Origin: Paraburkholderia susongensis
Lineage (GTDB): Bacteria > Pseudomonadota > Gammaproteobacteria > Burkholderiales > Burkholderiaceae
NCBI RefSeq assembly: GCF_900177725.1
Contig: NZ_FXAT01000014.1
Span: 62,001 to 126,000, forward strand
DNA: 64,000 bases
Direction of reading: 5' to 3'
The notes under the pieces are model-generated. The model saw only the letters and a program-made list of their open reading frames with translations. It had not been told where the DNA came from and did no database searches. The translations under genes were made by a program, and so were the position numbers. This document shows, one piece after another, positions 52,030-61,260 of this stretch. Position 1 is the first letter of the stretch. Each line of letters begins with the position of its first letter.

Positions 52030-52500
52030 TCAGGGCACGGTCTCCTTGCCGTCATGCCCGGCATTGGCCGCGCTGAAAAGCTGCTTCAGCTTCGCGTTGA
52101 CCGCGATCAGTTCCTGAACCGGCGCAGCCGCGAGTTGCTGATCGAAGAGCGTGAGAACCTGGCCGAGGAGTGCATACGCGTCGTTGTCGACGGCACAGAT
52201 GCCGGTATCGAGTCCCGCCGCGCGGCAGCGCAGGATCACGCCCTCCGCGTCGCGAAACAGATCGGGCATCGCGGCGCCATAGCCGCGCTGATTGAGCAGC
52301 ATCGCCATATAAACGGCCTGCGCCATGCTGCCGACGTGATATTGATTGCCGACGCCGCTGCGCAGCGCCTCGAGCGTCATGTGATAGTCGAGCGAGATTT
52401 CGCCCGCTTTTGCTGGCACGATCGGCTGCTGCATCGCCTTCGAACGCGACCGTGCCGATTTCGCATGTGCTTCGCGAGGGAGGCTCGCTTTTCTGGCCAT
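52030..52500 (-). CDS. Conserved-looking hypothetical protein
   Basis: 156 aa, family not recognised. Lys/Arg-rich N-terminus (to ~30), then a helical body: ISLDYHMTLEALRSGVGNQYHVGSMAQAVYMAMLLNQRGYG, AVDNDAYALLGQVLTLFDQQLAAAPVQELIAVNAKLKQLF. No signal peptide or TM. It lies between phaB and the acylase on the same strand. The long amphipathic helices hint at oligomerisation or granule/DNA association only by composition. Confidence 0.75.
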   Translation of the reverse strand: MARKASLPREAHAKSARSRSKAMQQPIVPAKAGEISLDYHMTLEALRSGVGNQYHVGSMAQAVYMAMLLNQRGYGAAMPDLFRDAEGVILRCRAAGLDTGICAVDNDAYALLGQVLTLFDQQLAAAPVQELIAVNAKLKQLFSAANAGHDGKETVP

Positions 52501-52569
52501 AAGCTCACTGACGCGGCCGGCTCACGCCGGGCCAACCCGAGAAAATGTCCATGGCAGTGGAATGCGGTA

Positions 52570-52590
52570 GCGCCGCGCAGAGCGCGGCGC
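52570..52590 (-). terminator. GC hairpin downstream of phaB
   Basis: GCGCCGCGC, 3-nt loop, GCGCGGCGC: a perfect 9-bp stem 9 nt beyond the phaB stop on the minus strand. No T-run follows, so it is either a weak terminator or a 3'-end stabiliser. Confidence 0.5.
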
Positions 52591-52598
52591 CGTTCCCG

Positions 52599-53339
52599 CT
52601 AACTCATATGGAGACCGCCGTTCAACGAGAAATCCGCACCCGTCGCAAAACCGGCGTTATCCGATGCGATCCACGCAACGATCGATGCGATTTCCTCCGG
52701 CGTGCCGAGGCGCTTGACCGGAATACTCTCGACGATCTTCGCGAGCACCTCAGGCTTCACCGCGCGCACCATGTCGGTGCCGATATAGCCGGGCGACACG
52801 GTGTTGACCGTCACGCCCTTGGTCGCGACTTCCTGGGCGAGCGACATCGTGAAGCCGTGAATACCGGCTTTGGCGGTGGAGTAGTTGGTTTGCCCGAACT
52901 GGCCTTTCTGGCCGTTGACCGACGAGATGTTGACAATACGCCCGAAGCCTCGCTCGACCATTCCTTCGATGACCTGCTTGGTCACGTTGAACAGACTCGT
53001 GAGATTGGTATCGATCACCGCGTTCCAGTCCTCGTGCGTCATTTTGCGGAATACGCCGTCGCGCGTAATACCCGCGTTATTGACCAGCACGTCGACTTCG
53101 CCGACCTCTTTCTTGACCTTTTCGAACGCCTTTACAGTGGATTCCCAATCCGCGACGTTACCTTCCGAGGCGATGAAGTTATAACCTAGCGCTTTTTGTT
53201 CTTCGAGCCATCGGGTCTTGCGTGCCGAGTTCGGGCCGCAGCCCGCGATGACCGTGTAATTTTCCTTGTGCAGGCGCTGGCAGATTGCGGTACCGATACC
53301 GCCCATTCCGCCGGTTACGTAGGCAATACGATTTGCCAT
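52599..53339 (-). CDS. phaB: Acetoacetyl-CoA reductase
   Basis: NADPH-dependent reductase making (R)-3-hydroxybutyryl-CoA for polyhydroxybutyrate. The 246-aa short-chain dehydrogenase has GGMGGIG at 10-16, NNAG at 87-90, catalytic Ser140, Tyr153 and Lys157 (ISSVNGQKGQFGQTNYSTAK), and ends NGGLHMS like other PhaB proteins. AGGAGGA site before the ATG. No phaC or phaA is beside it, so this is an orphan or extra phaB copy. Confidence 0.95.
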   Translation of the reverse strand: MANRIAYVTGGMGGIGTAICQRLHKENYTVIAGCGPNSARKTRWLEEQKALGYNFIASEGNVADWESTVKAFEKVKKEVGEVDVLVNNAGITRDGVFRKMTHEDWNAVIDTNLTSLFNVTKQVIEGMVERGFGRIVNISSVNGQKGQFGQTNYSTAKAGIHGFTMSLAQEVATKGVTVNTVSPGYIGTDMVRAVKPEVLAKIVESIPVKRLGTPEEIASIVAWIASDNAGFATGADFSLNGGLHMS

Positions 53340-53723
53340 AAGTCCTCCTTCTTTCTGGGGTGGTTTGCAGCGAGTCGATACGGAGGATGGGGTATTATTG
53401 GCACCCGCTTGCAGGCGGCACGATGGGCATTTTTACCTAGGGGTTAACTGCCAATCGGACCTTCAACCGAACGGTCGATCCGGGTTGCGACGCGGGCTGC
53501 CAATCCGGTATGCGAAATGGGTTGTAACGCGGGTTGCGAGGCGGGTTGTGAAGCGGTTTGCGAAGCGGACGCGGCAGGATCGCCGCCCGGCCTTGCCATG
53601 ACTTTACGCAGATTGCGTAGTGAATGTTTCGGCTTTGCTGCTGACGCGTGAAAAGACCGATGGAGTTGCTGCACGTCACTCGTCAGACATCGCGCATTCG
53701 CTTCATCACAAAGGCACAGCAGG
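53340..53723. other. Intergenic region with GCGGGTTGCGA-type repeats
   Basis: 384 nt between divergent phaB and the Na/Pi gene. At ~53480-53575 the plus strand has seven to eight degenerate copies of a 11-12-nt unit like GCGGGTTGCGAG. I found no clear promoter. These repeats resemble the unit length of the in-frame repeats elsewhere in this window. Confidence 0.6.
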
Positions 53724-55415
53724 ATGACTGATTACCTGGCAGACATCGAGCCGCTCAGGCTGAACCTGGTTGGAATATTCGGGTTGTTGATCGGCGGTCT
53801 CGCTCTTTTTCTGCTTGGTCTCGAGTTCATGACCGGCGGCTTGAAGGCGATTGCCGGATCGAGACTGCAGGCGATGCTCGGTGTGCTGACCGCGAGCCGG
53901 TTTCGCGGCGTGGCGGCCGGCGCTGTCGTGACCGCCTTGCTCAATTCGTCGACGATCACGACGGTGCTGATGGTCGGCTTCGTGTCAGCCGGATTGATGA
54001 CGCTGACCCAGGCCGTGCCGATGATCATGGGCGCGAACATCGGCTCGACCATCACCGCGCAGATCATTGCGTTCGACGTATCGCGGCTCACGCCATTCAT
54101 GCTCGCAGCCGGCTTCATGCTGCACGCGTTCGGCACGCGCGAACTGCTGCGCCAGATCGGCCGCGTGGTTCTCGGGCTCGGCCTGCTCTTCATGGGCATC
54201 CAGCTGATGGGCGACGCAACGCACCCGCTGCGCACGTTCCAGCCGTTCATCGACGCGATGCAGGACATGCGCAATCCGCTCGTCGGCATCGTGGTGGGCG
54301 CGGTGTTCACCGCGATCGTGCAAAGCTCGGCGGCGACGCTCGCCATCGTGATCGCGTTGAGCGGGCAAGGATTGATGCCGCTCGAGGCTGCGATCACGCT
54401 GATTCTCGGCGCGAAGGTCGGCACCTGCGGCACGGCGTTGCTGGCGTCGATCGGCAAGACGCCCGAAGCGGTGCAGGTGGGCGTCGTACATCTGGTTTTC
54501 AATCTGCTTGGCGTGGCGGTCGGGATTTTCGTCATCCCGCAGATGGCGGATCTCGTTCGCATCATCTCGCCGTCGTATCCGGAGCTGCAAGGCGCGGCGC
54601 GGCTCGCGGCGGAAGCGCCGCGTCAGGTGGCGAACGCCCACACGATATTCAGCGTGGTGAGCACGCTGGTGCTGATCTGGTTTACCGGGCCCATTGCGCG
54701 AATTGCGCAACTCATCGTGCCGACGCGCGCGCAGTCGGTCAAACGGGCAGGCGATCCGCTTTATCTCGACGAGTCGTCGCTCACGGTGCCTTCGCTTGGA
54801 CTGCAGCGCGTGCGTATCGAACTCACGCGGCTCGGCGAACAGGTGCTCGATATCGTGCGGCGCGGCTCGCAGATGGTTTCAACCGGCACGATGGAAGAGA
54901 TCAATCTTATGCTGGATCAGGACAAGGAAACCGACCGGCTTGCATTGGAGATTCTTCACTACATCGGCCGGCTCTCGCAGGTCCAGCACTCGGAGAACGA
55001 AGGTCAGCAGATGGTCGGTTTCACGCAGGTCGCGAGCAACCTCGAGAGCATCAGCGGCATCATTAGCACTACGCTCATCACAGTGGGCCAGCAAAGACTG
55101 ACGCAGCAGATCGATATCGTTCGCCTGCGCGATGTGGCGACCGCGCAATTCGGAGAGGCCGTGATCCACAATCTCGAACGGGCGATTCGCACGATCGGTG
55201 AGCCCGATTCCAAAGAAATCACGAAGGTCATCGAGGCGAAGAGCGAAATTGAGAGGCTGGCTACGATCGCGCGTCAGGTCGTGCTTGCCAAGCTTCAGCT
55301 CGCGGATAAGACCGACGTGGTGGCTTTCCGGCTGGCAATGGATCTGATCGAGCAGGGCCGGCAGATCACACAGTATGCGCGCGCGATTGCGAAGAATATG
55401 GAAGCGCTTCGCTAG
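53724..55415 (+). CDS. Na/Pi cotransporter family protein (NptA-like)
   Basis: 563 aa. Two Na/Pi-cotransporter repeats: GGLALFLLGLEFMTGGLKAIAGSRLQ; TALLNSSTITTVLMVGFVSAG with QSSAATLAIVIALSGQGL in the second, each with the S/T-rich QSS-type motif; ~8-9 TM helices. The C-terminal ~220 residues are cytoplasmic helices like PhoU (QMVSTGTMEEINLMLDQDKETDRLALEILHYIGRL). Length and layout match bacterial type II Na/Pi proteins fused to a PhoU-like domain. Confidence 0.92.
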   Translation: MTDYLADIEPLRLNLVGIFGLLIGGLALFLLGLEFMTGGLKAIAGSRLQAMLGVLTASRFRGVAAGAVVTALLNSSTITTVLMVGFVSAGLMTLTQAVPMIMGANIGSTITAQIIAFDVSRLTPFMLAAGFMLHAFGTRELLRQIGRVVLGLGLLFMGIQLMGDATHPLRTFQPFIDAMQDMRNPLVGIVVGAVFTAIVQSSAATLAIVIALSGQGLMPLEAAITLILGAKVGTCGTALLASIGKTPEAVQVGVVHLVFNLLGVAVGIFVIPQMADLVRIISPSYPELQGAARLAAEAPRQVANAHTIFSVVSTLVLIWFTGPIARIAQLIVPTRAQSVKRAGDPLYLDESSLTVPSLGLQRVRIELTRLGEQVLDIVRRGSQMVSTGTMEEINLMLDQDKETDRLALEILHYIGRLSQVQHSENEGQQMVGFTQVASNLESISGIISTTLITVGQQRLTQQIDIVRLRDVATAQFGEAVIHNLERAIRTIGEPDSKEITKVIEAKSEIERLATIARQVVLAKLQLADKTDVVAFRLAMDLIEQGRQITQYARAIAKNMEALR

Positions 55416-55506
55416 GCGCCGGAGCAAGGTCAACGATTGTCAGATGTTCGATGAATTGCCGGTAACCGCACTGACGGCCGCATGGCCCCAGCGATAAACT
55501 GCTCTC

Positions 55507-55524
55507 GTGTCATGATAATGACAC
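55507..55524. promoter_or_regulatory. Palindrome GTGTCATGATAATGACAC
   Basis: Perfect 7-bp arms with a 4-nt centre, just before the Na/Pi terminator hairpin. The GTGTCA/TGACAC half-sites resemble the C1-promoter motif half-site, but the spacing and context differ. Confidence 0.4.
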
Positions 55525-55546
55525 TCTTTAATGGAGAGTTGTTCTT

Positions 55547-55580
55547 GCCCGCCTTCCCCTGTGCGGGCTTTTTTCTTTTT
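55547..55580 (+). terminator. Rho-independent terminator after Na/Pi cotransporter gene
   Basis: GCCCGC stem, 10-nt loop, GCGGGC, then TTTTTT and further T-rich sequence. A textbook terminator. The remaining part of the 351-nt gap to the next gene is AT-richer than its surroundings and holds no clear gene. Confidence 0.85.
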
Positions 55581-55766
55581 ATCCGTATTGCCGTACGCGC
55601 AGCGTCGATTATCGAATAACTAGCATGACGCGATGACACGGCTATTGTGCGGTCGCGCACCATAGCTTGCACAATACGCAACACCTGGCATGATTTAACA
55701 CACCTCCCGCTCAGAATTTGATAGCCTGTGTTGTGGCAGAGCATTGAACTCAAGGAGGGCTTCACC

Positions 55767-56039
55767 ATGATGAGGTGGCTTGCTAACTGGGCTTCACAAC
55801 ATGCTCCTACTCCCGAGAAACAGGCCGAGCGGGCGTTAAACAACTTACGCATGGAACTGTTTCAAGCCGAGCAGCTTGTGCTCGATGCGCAACTGCGCGC
55901 CGATTATTATCGGGCTCGCCTAACGTTTCTCGAAGAAGTCACGAGAAAAGGCATTGAACAGGTGTCGGACGAGCGCAAAGCTCCGCAGGAATCCACACAG
56001 CCATTGAGACCGGGACTCAAGCTCACCGCGGCGCAATAG
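55767..56039 (+). CDS. Small hypothetical coiled-coil protein
   Basis: 90 aa. Start at ATG 55767 (or the next ATG), 9 nt after an ideal AAGGAGG. Predicted helical/coiled-coil middle: ERALNNLRMELFQAEQLVLDAQLRADYYRARLTFLEEVTRKGIEQV. Basic/Trp N-terminus (MMRWLANWASQH), Pro/Gln C-terminus. No family recognised. Isolated transcription unit: terminator upstream, hairpin downstream. Small cytoplasmic helical proteins of this kind are common in Burkholderiaceae, but I cannot assign a job. Confidence 0.8.
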   Translation: MMRWLANWASQHAPTPEKQAERALNNLRMELFQAEQLVLDAQLRADYYRARLTFLEEVTRKGIEQVSDERKAPQESTQPLRPGLKLTAAQ

Positions 56040-56085
56040 CCGCGTTGGTCTCCAGGTCAGTTTTCACTCACAGCAGTTTCGAACG

Positions 56086-56105
56086 CCCTGCGCCAGTGCG
56101 CAGGG
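56086..56105. terminator. Hairpin after small coiled-coil gene
   Basis: CCCTGCGC, CAGT loop, GCGCAGGG: a perfect 8-bp stem 47 nt after the stop, without a T-run. A second hairpin (56201-56231, arms ATTGCCCG / CGGGCAAT) lies nearer the convergent DUF3597 gene. Confidence 0.5.
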
Positions 56106-56251
56106 TGTGGGTGATTACGCGGCCGCTTGCCGGCTGATGCACGGGCAACGTTCATTAATAACGTTCCGTGAGCGACGTTTCATGAGCGGCCGCGTTTCAT
56201 ATTGCCCGGCCTGCTGTTTCCATCGGGCAATCGAGCCTGAATGACGAACGT

Positions 56252-56647
56252 TTAATTCGCCAGATCGGGCGGCAGCTTGCCGCCGTTTGCCGCGAGCGCC
56301 TGCATGACCTGCTTGTGCAGCCAGATGTTCATGCTCGCGGAGTCGTTCATATCCCCGCTGTATTTCAATTCCTGCGCGAGCTGCTTGCGATGGTCGAGGC
56401 TGCTGTCGATGCCGAGCGCTTTCATCGTGTCGACAATCGAGGTGCGCCAGTTCAGCGTCTGCCCGCTTTCGCTGACGAGCTGATCCATGACGGCGGCCAC
56501 GTCGACGTCGGCGAGCGGCGCGGGCGCTGCGTCAGGCGTTGCGGCCTGCGCGGCGGCCGGGTCAGGAGTCGGGTCCGCCGCGGGGGGAGTTTGGTCCGGC
56601 TTTGCCTTGCCGAACAGTTTGTGCACGATGTCACCAAAAATACTCAT
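56252..56647 (-). CDS. DUF3597 family protein
   Basis: 131 aa. N-terminal MSIFGDIVHKLFG, an Ala/Pro/Asp-rich linker (~20-45), then the DUF3597 core: VDVAAVMDQLVSESGQTLNWRTSIVDTMKALGIDSSLDHRKQLAQELKYSGDMNDSASMNIWLHKQVMQALAANGGKLP. The core is a helical domain of unknown role, resembling LysM-associated proteins in some genomes. Convergent with the small coiled-coil gene. No signal peptide. Confidence 0.85.
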   Translation of the reverse strand: MSIFGDIVHKLFGKAKPDQTPPAADPTPDPAAAQAATPDAAPAPLADVDVAAVMDQLVSESGQTLNWRTSIVDTMKALGIDSSLDHRKQLAQELKYSGDMNDSASMNIWLHKQVMQALAANGGKLPPDLAN

Positions 56648-56784
56648 TTCCAGATTCTCCGCAGATGAAGGACAAATGCGAGCGCGTGGCGCTCGCAGGA
56701 CATGCCTTCACTATGCTACGCGATCCGCGGAGGTGGCGAACGTCAAATTTTGTCAGTCTTTGTTATCGTGCCGTCAGCGCGTAT

Positions 56785-57879
56785 TCAGAAGCGCGTATGC
56801 AAACCCACGCGCGCGACAGCCTGGGTTTGGCCGCTCGACGCGCCATCGGCGCTATTCATGCCGTTGACTTGCGCGAAGCCGCCCGAACTGGCGCGCTGAT
56901 AAAGGCCGAGCACATAGACGCTCGTGCGCTTCGACAGCGAGTAGTCGACAATGGCTGCGACCTGATGGGCATGATTGTTGTCGACGACCGAATTGCCCTT
57001 CATGTACATATACGATGCCCCTGTGGCGAGCGCTGGTGTGATGCGATACTGCGCGCCGACCGAGCCTTCATAAACCGAAGCGCCGTTCGCGGAGTTGTGC
57101 ACGGTCGTGAAGAGCGCATTCGTGAACCATGCGCCGAACCTGTAGTGGGCGCCGATACCCCAGTTGCGCACGCTCACTTGCGGCGAACCGGCGGTGTAGT
57201 ACTTGATGTTCGTGTAAGCGGCGTTCGCGCCGAACGAGTTCGCTGCGTAATTGAGCGCGAAGCTTGTCGAATTGCCCGCGCCGACGGAGCCCGTTACGTT
57301 GCCGAAGCCGTACATGGCGCCCGCGCTGAAGCCGTTGAATACCGGCGTCACGTATTTGACCGAGTTGGCGATACGCTCGCCAGCCATGCGGTCCCAGTCG
57401 AATGCGCCGGTCGGGTTCTGCGGCAGATCCAGCTTCTGGAACGGGCCAGCGCGGAATGCGTAGAAGTGACCGGAAATCTCGGCGGGATCGTTGCCGCCGA
57501 AATAGAGCGCGTCCGTCATGAAGTCGTACTGATTACCCAGCGTGAGCTTACCGGCGCGATCGTTGACGAGCCCCACCAGCGACGTGCGGCTGAACAGGCT
57601 CGCATTGGGCATGAATTGTCCGTTGTCCACCTGAAACTGGTTCACGAGTTCGAAGATGGCCTTGGTGCCGCCACCCAGATCTTCCACGCCCCTCATACCC
57701 CACAGGTTCGGACCGTTGACGCCGTCGTCCATCTTGACGGTGTGATTGCCCGACTGGTTGCTCACATACGTCACGCCCGTGTCGATGAGGCCGAAGAGGG
57801 TGATGCTGCTCTGGGCATACACTGCCGTCGACATCAAGGCGCCCGCAAAAATAGCGAGCGCGATTTGCGTTTTTTTCAT
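56785..57879 (-). CDS. Gram-negative porin (OmpC/Burkholderia type)
   Basis: 364-aa outer-membrane trimeric porin. Signal peptide MKKTQIALAIFAGALMSTAVYA, mature start QSSITLFGLIDTGVTYVSN, internal GMRGVEDLGGGTKAIFELVNQF loop (L3-type constriction start), FGLRTSLVG-like SRTSLVGLVNDRAGKLTLGNQYD, and the C-terminal aromatic beta-signal ...ARVGLHTRF. Substrate specificity cannot be read. AAAGGAG site before the ATG. About 1 kb of non-coding DNA follows its promoter. Confidence 0.94.
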   Translation of the reverse strand: MKKTQIALAIFAGALMSTAVYAQSSITLFGLIDTGVTYVSNQSGNHTVKMDDGVNGPNLWGMRGVEDLGGGTKAIFELVNQFQVDNGQFMPNASLFSRTSLVGLVNDRAGKLTLGNQYDFMTDALYFGGNDPAEISGHFYAFRAGPFQKLDLPQNPTGAFDWDRMAGERIANSVKYVTPVFNGFSAGAMYGFGNVTGSVGAGNSTSFALNYAANSFGANAAYTNIKYYTAGSPQVSVRNWGIGAHYRFGAWFTNALFTTVHNSANGASVYEGSVGAQYRITPALATGASYMYMKGNSVVDNNHAHQVAAIVDYSLSKRTSVYVLGLYQRASSGGFAQVNGMNSADGASSGQTQAVARVGLHTRF

Positions 57880-58832
57880 CGAGATGATCTCCTTTTTTGT
57901 TTAGTCATGCGAACTGACGTGGTTTTGTAATGAGTGAGGTGTTGGCCGGTCACGGAGATCTCTGGTCGTCCTCGTGATGCGGCGAACGTCGGCATTGCTG
58001 GATCGATGTCCGGGTAGTGCGCGACTCGCAGGCCCGTTGATAAGAAACAAAGGGCGACTGCTGAACGGGGCTCAATATAGTCGGCGCGAAGTTCCTGAGG
58101 AAGTAGTGTGAAAAGGCCGGGGAGCGGATTGGATTGGATGTTGCGCTGTCAGAAATGACGGGGTTTACGCGGACTGCCGAAATTGCACGGGTGTCGCGCT
58201 ATTTCCCCGTATTCGTTGCAGATCATTGAAAAATAAAAGTTTTATCTCTGCGTGCCTTGCGGGCGGCGTCTGCCTCGCGCAAAGACGGCGCTGAAATTTT
58301 GTCGGGATGTGGAAGATCTTCGGGATGGGCCGATAAATAAAAGAGAAAGCTCTTTGGGCCATTTCGCAACGCGGCTTTGAATAGCGTTGGGTCCACGCCA
58401 CAGCGCGGCGATGCTTGTCATCAATAACCTTCTTCCCGGCGCGAGTGAGAGCACGACGGTCACCAGAATAGGAATAGAAGCGATCCTTTCGCGACCTCCG
58501 TGCGAAGCATTTCAATTTCTTTCTTTTCGCATCTAAAAAAATTATTGCGTGCCGTTGCGCCGATCACTGACCGCAATGGGATCCGGCATATGCGTGAATG
58601 CATCCGCCCTTGTGCGGTGGGCTTGTGCGCTCGGTCGAGCGCGATCGGGGTGTGCCAGTCGACGCGGCATTGGTCCGTTCATATCGCTGATCCCTGTGGT
58701 TAACCCGCGATTTCCCCTCATTCACGGTCTGGCTAACGTCGCGTCAAAACCCGGCAGGCACGTGCAACAGCATTGTCGGAGCAGACGAGACGCTTTTAAG
58801 AACCGAAGTATTAAAGGAGGAGAGGTGAATCC
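57880..58832. other. Long intergenic region before the tannase unit
   Basis: 953 nt between the porin start and the tannase leader. It is lower in GC than its surroundings, especially 58200-58560, with A/T runs (e.g. 58228-58243, 58535-58546). A 116-codon minus-strand open frame (58165-58515) starts only at TTG and has no recognisable family; I do not call it. No RNA gene was recognised. Confidence 0.6.
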
Positions 58833-58952
58833 ATGAAGATGAACAGGAAATGCGTCACTCAGTGCTGGGATGCAATGCGTTTTGCGCACACACGTCCGGT
58901 TCCACGGCTCGAAATACTCGATAGAGAAAACAACGCAGGAGAACAAGTATGA
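58833..58952 (+). CDS. 39-aa leader ORF overlapping the tannase start
   Basis: An ATG with an excellent AAAGGAGGAG site 13-22 nt upstream opens a 39-codon frame ending in a TGA that overlaps the tannase ATG (ATGA). The peptide starts MKMNRKCVTQCWDAMRF and is basic, with two Cys and one Trp. Either a small protein or, more likely, a leader coupling translation into the tannase gene. No homologue is recognised. Confidence 0.6.
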   Translation: MKMNRKCVTQCWDAMRFAHTRPVPRLEILDRENNAGEQV

Positions 58953-60742
58953 GAACACTGCATTCTCTCAATCCTCTCGCACGTATCAAGGCACGTGCGG
59001 CTTCGCTGCTGACGCTATTGAGCATTTGCGCGACGGCCGCGATTGTCGCCGCATGTGGCGGGGGAAGCGGTAGCGGCAGCAGCGGCGGCAGCAGTAGCGG
59101 CGGCAGTCCTGCTTACACGCCGCTCTCGGTTGTGGCGCCGGTCGTCGATTGCTCGAAACTTGCTTCGATCGATATCACGGATATTGGCGGCGCGGGCAGT
59201 GCGATCACGTCGGCTACCGTAACCAACGCCACGGTCAATGGCGCGACGGTGGCCTTCTGCACGGTGAAAGGCACACTCGCACCGTCGAACACGTTCGAAG
59301 TCGCACTGCCTGTCAGCACGTGGACGCAGCGTTTCGCGGAACTGGGCTGCGGCGGTCTGTGCGGCAACCTGAGCGACCCGACCCAGCAAAGCTCGTTCAG
59401 CTTCAGCTATACCTGCCCGCTCGTGCAGCACGGCGGCTTCGTGACGGCGGCGACCGACATGGGGCACTCGGGCCAGGATTCGAGCTGGACCACGGACCCG
59501 CAAAAGGCCGCCGACTTCGCGTATCGCGGCCAGCACATCACGACGCTCGCCGCGAAGAAGCTCATCAAGGCCTATTACGGTCAGACGCAGAAGTACTCGT
59601 ACTTCATCGGCTGCTCCGACGGTGGCCGCGAGGCGCTGATGGCTGCTCAGCGTTACCCGGCCGACTACAACGGTATCGTTGCGGGTGCACCGGCCGCGCA
59701 TTTCCAGATCCAGAACTCGCTGTATCACGGCTGGAGCGTGAAGTCGCAGAGCACGACCGGCACGAGCGCGGGCAATGCGGTGCTCTATGCCGACAAGGCC
59801 GAAGTGCTGCACAAGGCCGTCATCGCGGCTTGCGGTGGCGGCAGCGGCGCGGCCGACGGCCTGATCGCCGATCCGCGTACTTGCCATTTCGATCCGGCGA
59901 CGATCCAGTGCGCGAACAATGCGACGAGCACCAGCGACTGTCTGAGCGCGGCGGAAGTCACGACCGCGAAGAACATCTTCAACGGTCCTACCGATGCGAC
60001 GACCGGCGAACGCATGCTGGCCGGCTCGCCGCAATACGGTTCGGAAGCGAACTGGATCGGCGTCGAAGTGCCGAACTCGAATTCGACGGACGCACCGGTT
60101 TCGGTGACGAAGCTGTTCAGCTATTCGATCGTGACCGGCGCCTACAACCTGATCTTCACCGGTTCGCCGACGATGCCGACGATCGACACTTTCGGCTATC
60201 AGGACGCGAGCTTCTATCCGGCGTATCTGAAGGCGAATCATCCGCTCAACGATGCGACGAGTCCCGACCTGTCCGCTTTCCAGGCCGCCGGCGGCAAGCT
60301 GATTCTGTGGCACGGCTGGGCTGACCAGCACATCTCGCCGCTCTTCACGATCCAGTACTACGAAGCGATGCAGAACACGATGGGCGCGGCGAACGTGAGC
60401 CAGTTTGCGCGGCTGTATCTCGTGCCCGGCGTGGCTCACTGCGGCGGCGGCGAAGGCTTCCCGAACATCGATCTGGTGTCGAAGATCACGGACTGGGTCG
60501 AACAGGTCCAGGCGCCGGATGCCGTCATGACGTATCAGACCGATTCGTCGAACAACGTGACGGCGTCGCGTCCGGTCTATCCGTACCCGGCAGTCGCGAA
60601 GTACACCGGTTCCGGCGACTGGCACGACGGCGCGAACTACACGCAGGGCGCGCCGCTCTACACCGCGTCGACGGCTGCATGGGCTGGCTCGAGCTTCTAC
60701 GCGCCTTATACGGCGGCGACGCAGGGGGTTGCCGCGCCGTAA
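58949..60742 (+). CDS. Tannase/feruloyl esterase family lipoprotein
   Basis: 597-aa secreted esterase releasing aromatic acids such as gallate or ferulate. Lipobox IVAAC at the end of a signal peptide, then a Gly/Ser linker. Catalytic serine in GCSDGGREAL, Asp in WHGWADQHI, His in VAHCGGGEG; these Asp/His motifs sit beside the paired Cys positions of the tannase family's CS-D-HC motif. TWTQRFAELGCGGLCG and ATDMGHSG are further family marks. Both an ATGA-overlapping leader and an AGGAG site may drive translation. The downstream MFS-ligJ-ligK genes fit gallate use. Confidence 0.92.
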   Translation: MRTLHSLNPLARIKARAASLLTLLSICATAAIVAACGGGSGSGSSGGSSSGGSPAYTPLSVVAPVVDCSKLASIDITDIGGAGSAITSATVTNATVNGATVAFCTVKGTLAPSNTFEVALPVSTWTQRFAELGCGGLCGNLSDPTQQSSFSFSYTCPLVQHGGFVTAATDMGHSGQDSSWTTDPQKAADFAYRGQHITTLAAKKLIKAYYGQTQKYSYFIGCSDGGREALMAAQRYPADYNGIVAGAPAAHFQIQNSLYHGWSVKSQSTTGTSAGNAVLYADKAEVLHKAVIAACGGGSGAADGLIADPRTCHFDPATIQCANNATSTSDCLSAAEVTTAKNIFNGPTDATTGERMLAGSPQYGSEANWIGVEVPNSNSTDAPVSVTKLFSYSIVTGAYNLIFTGSPTMPTIDTFGYQDASFYPAYLKANHPLNDATSPDLSAFQAAGGKLILWHGWADQHISPLFTIQYYEAMQNTMGAANVSQFARLYLVPGVAHCGGGEGFPNIDLVSKITDWVEQVQAPDAVMTYQTDSSNNVTASRPVYPYPAVAKYTGSGDWHDGANYTQGAPLYTASTAAWAGSSFYAPYTAATQGVAAP

Positions 60743-60800
60743 GCGGATCGGCGGCAATCGACCCACGTGGCCGGCCCTGCCAGGCTGGCTCGTTTCCCGG

Positions 60801-60836
60801 GCGGAATGACTGTTGTCACGGTCATTCCGCTTTTTC
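60801..60836 (+). terminator. Rho-independent terminator after tannase gene
   Basis: GCGGAATGAC, 10-nt loop, GTCATTCCGC: a perfect 10-bp stem followed by TTTTT. Separates the tannase unit from the MFS-ligJK unit. Confidence 0.92.
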
Positions 60837-61260
60837 GTTCGGACTCCAGATTTGCGGCGCAATGCCGAAGATCGGAAAACTCGGCGCCTCACGCCGCTGT
60901 TCTATGCGACTTCGTTCCCACGTCATCTGTTCTGTTTATGAGGGTGCGCGCCGGTGGGCGTTGAAAAGCCCTGCTTTCAGGGGCCTTCTGATTACCTCCG
61001 GTGCTTATCCAGAAAGGCTTCGCGCGAATGCGCATGGTGACGCCGGGGCTATGCGGAACGACGAAAATGCGGATACTGGCTTCGGTCCTATGGTTAACCC
61101 GCGCTTTGGGACTCGAATAGCAAAAAGCTACCTTCACGCCAGTTGCTCGAGCAGGGTGCGCGAGGGCTCATCGATATGACCGTTACGGGATCAACGAAGC
61201 GTGCAAAGCCATGCGCTTTGACCGCGCGATAAGACCAATGAAGGAGACAGGAGAGTTCAG
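60837..61260. promoter_or_regulatory. Upstream region of MFS-ligJK unit
   Basis: 424 nt with no gene I can support. It ends in AAGGAGACAGGAGAG before the MFS ATG. A promoter is expected here but no -35/-10 or -24/-12 match is convincing by eye. Confidence 0.4.

Noticed and set aside
55507..55524. GTGTCATGATAATGACAC as another site of the C1 activator
   Set aside because: Half-site spacing differs and it lies between a transporter stop and its terminator with no -24/-12 promoter nearby.
58165..58515. 116-codon minus-strand open frame in the long intergenic region
   Set aside because: TTG start, no ribosome site, no recognisable domain; kept only as part of the intergenic note.
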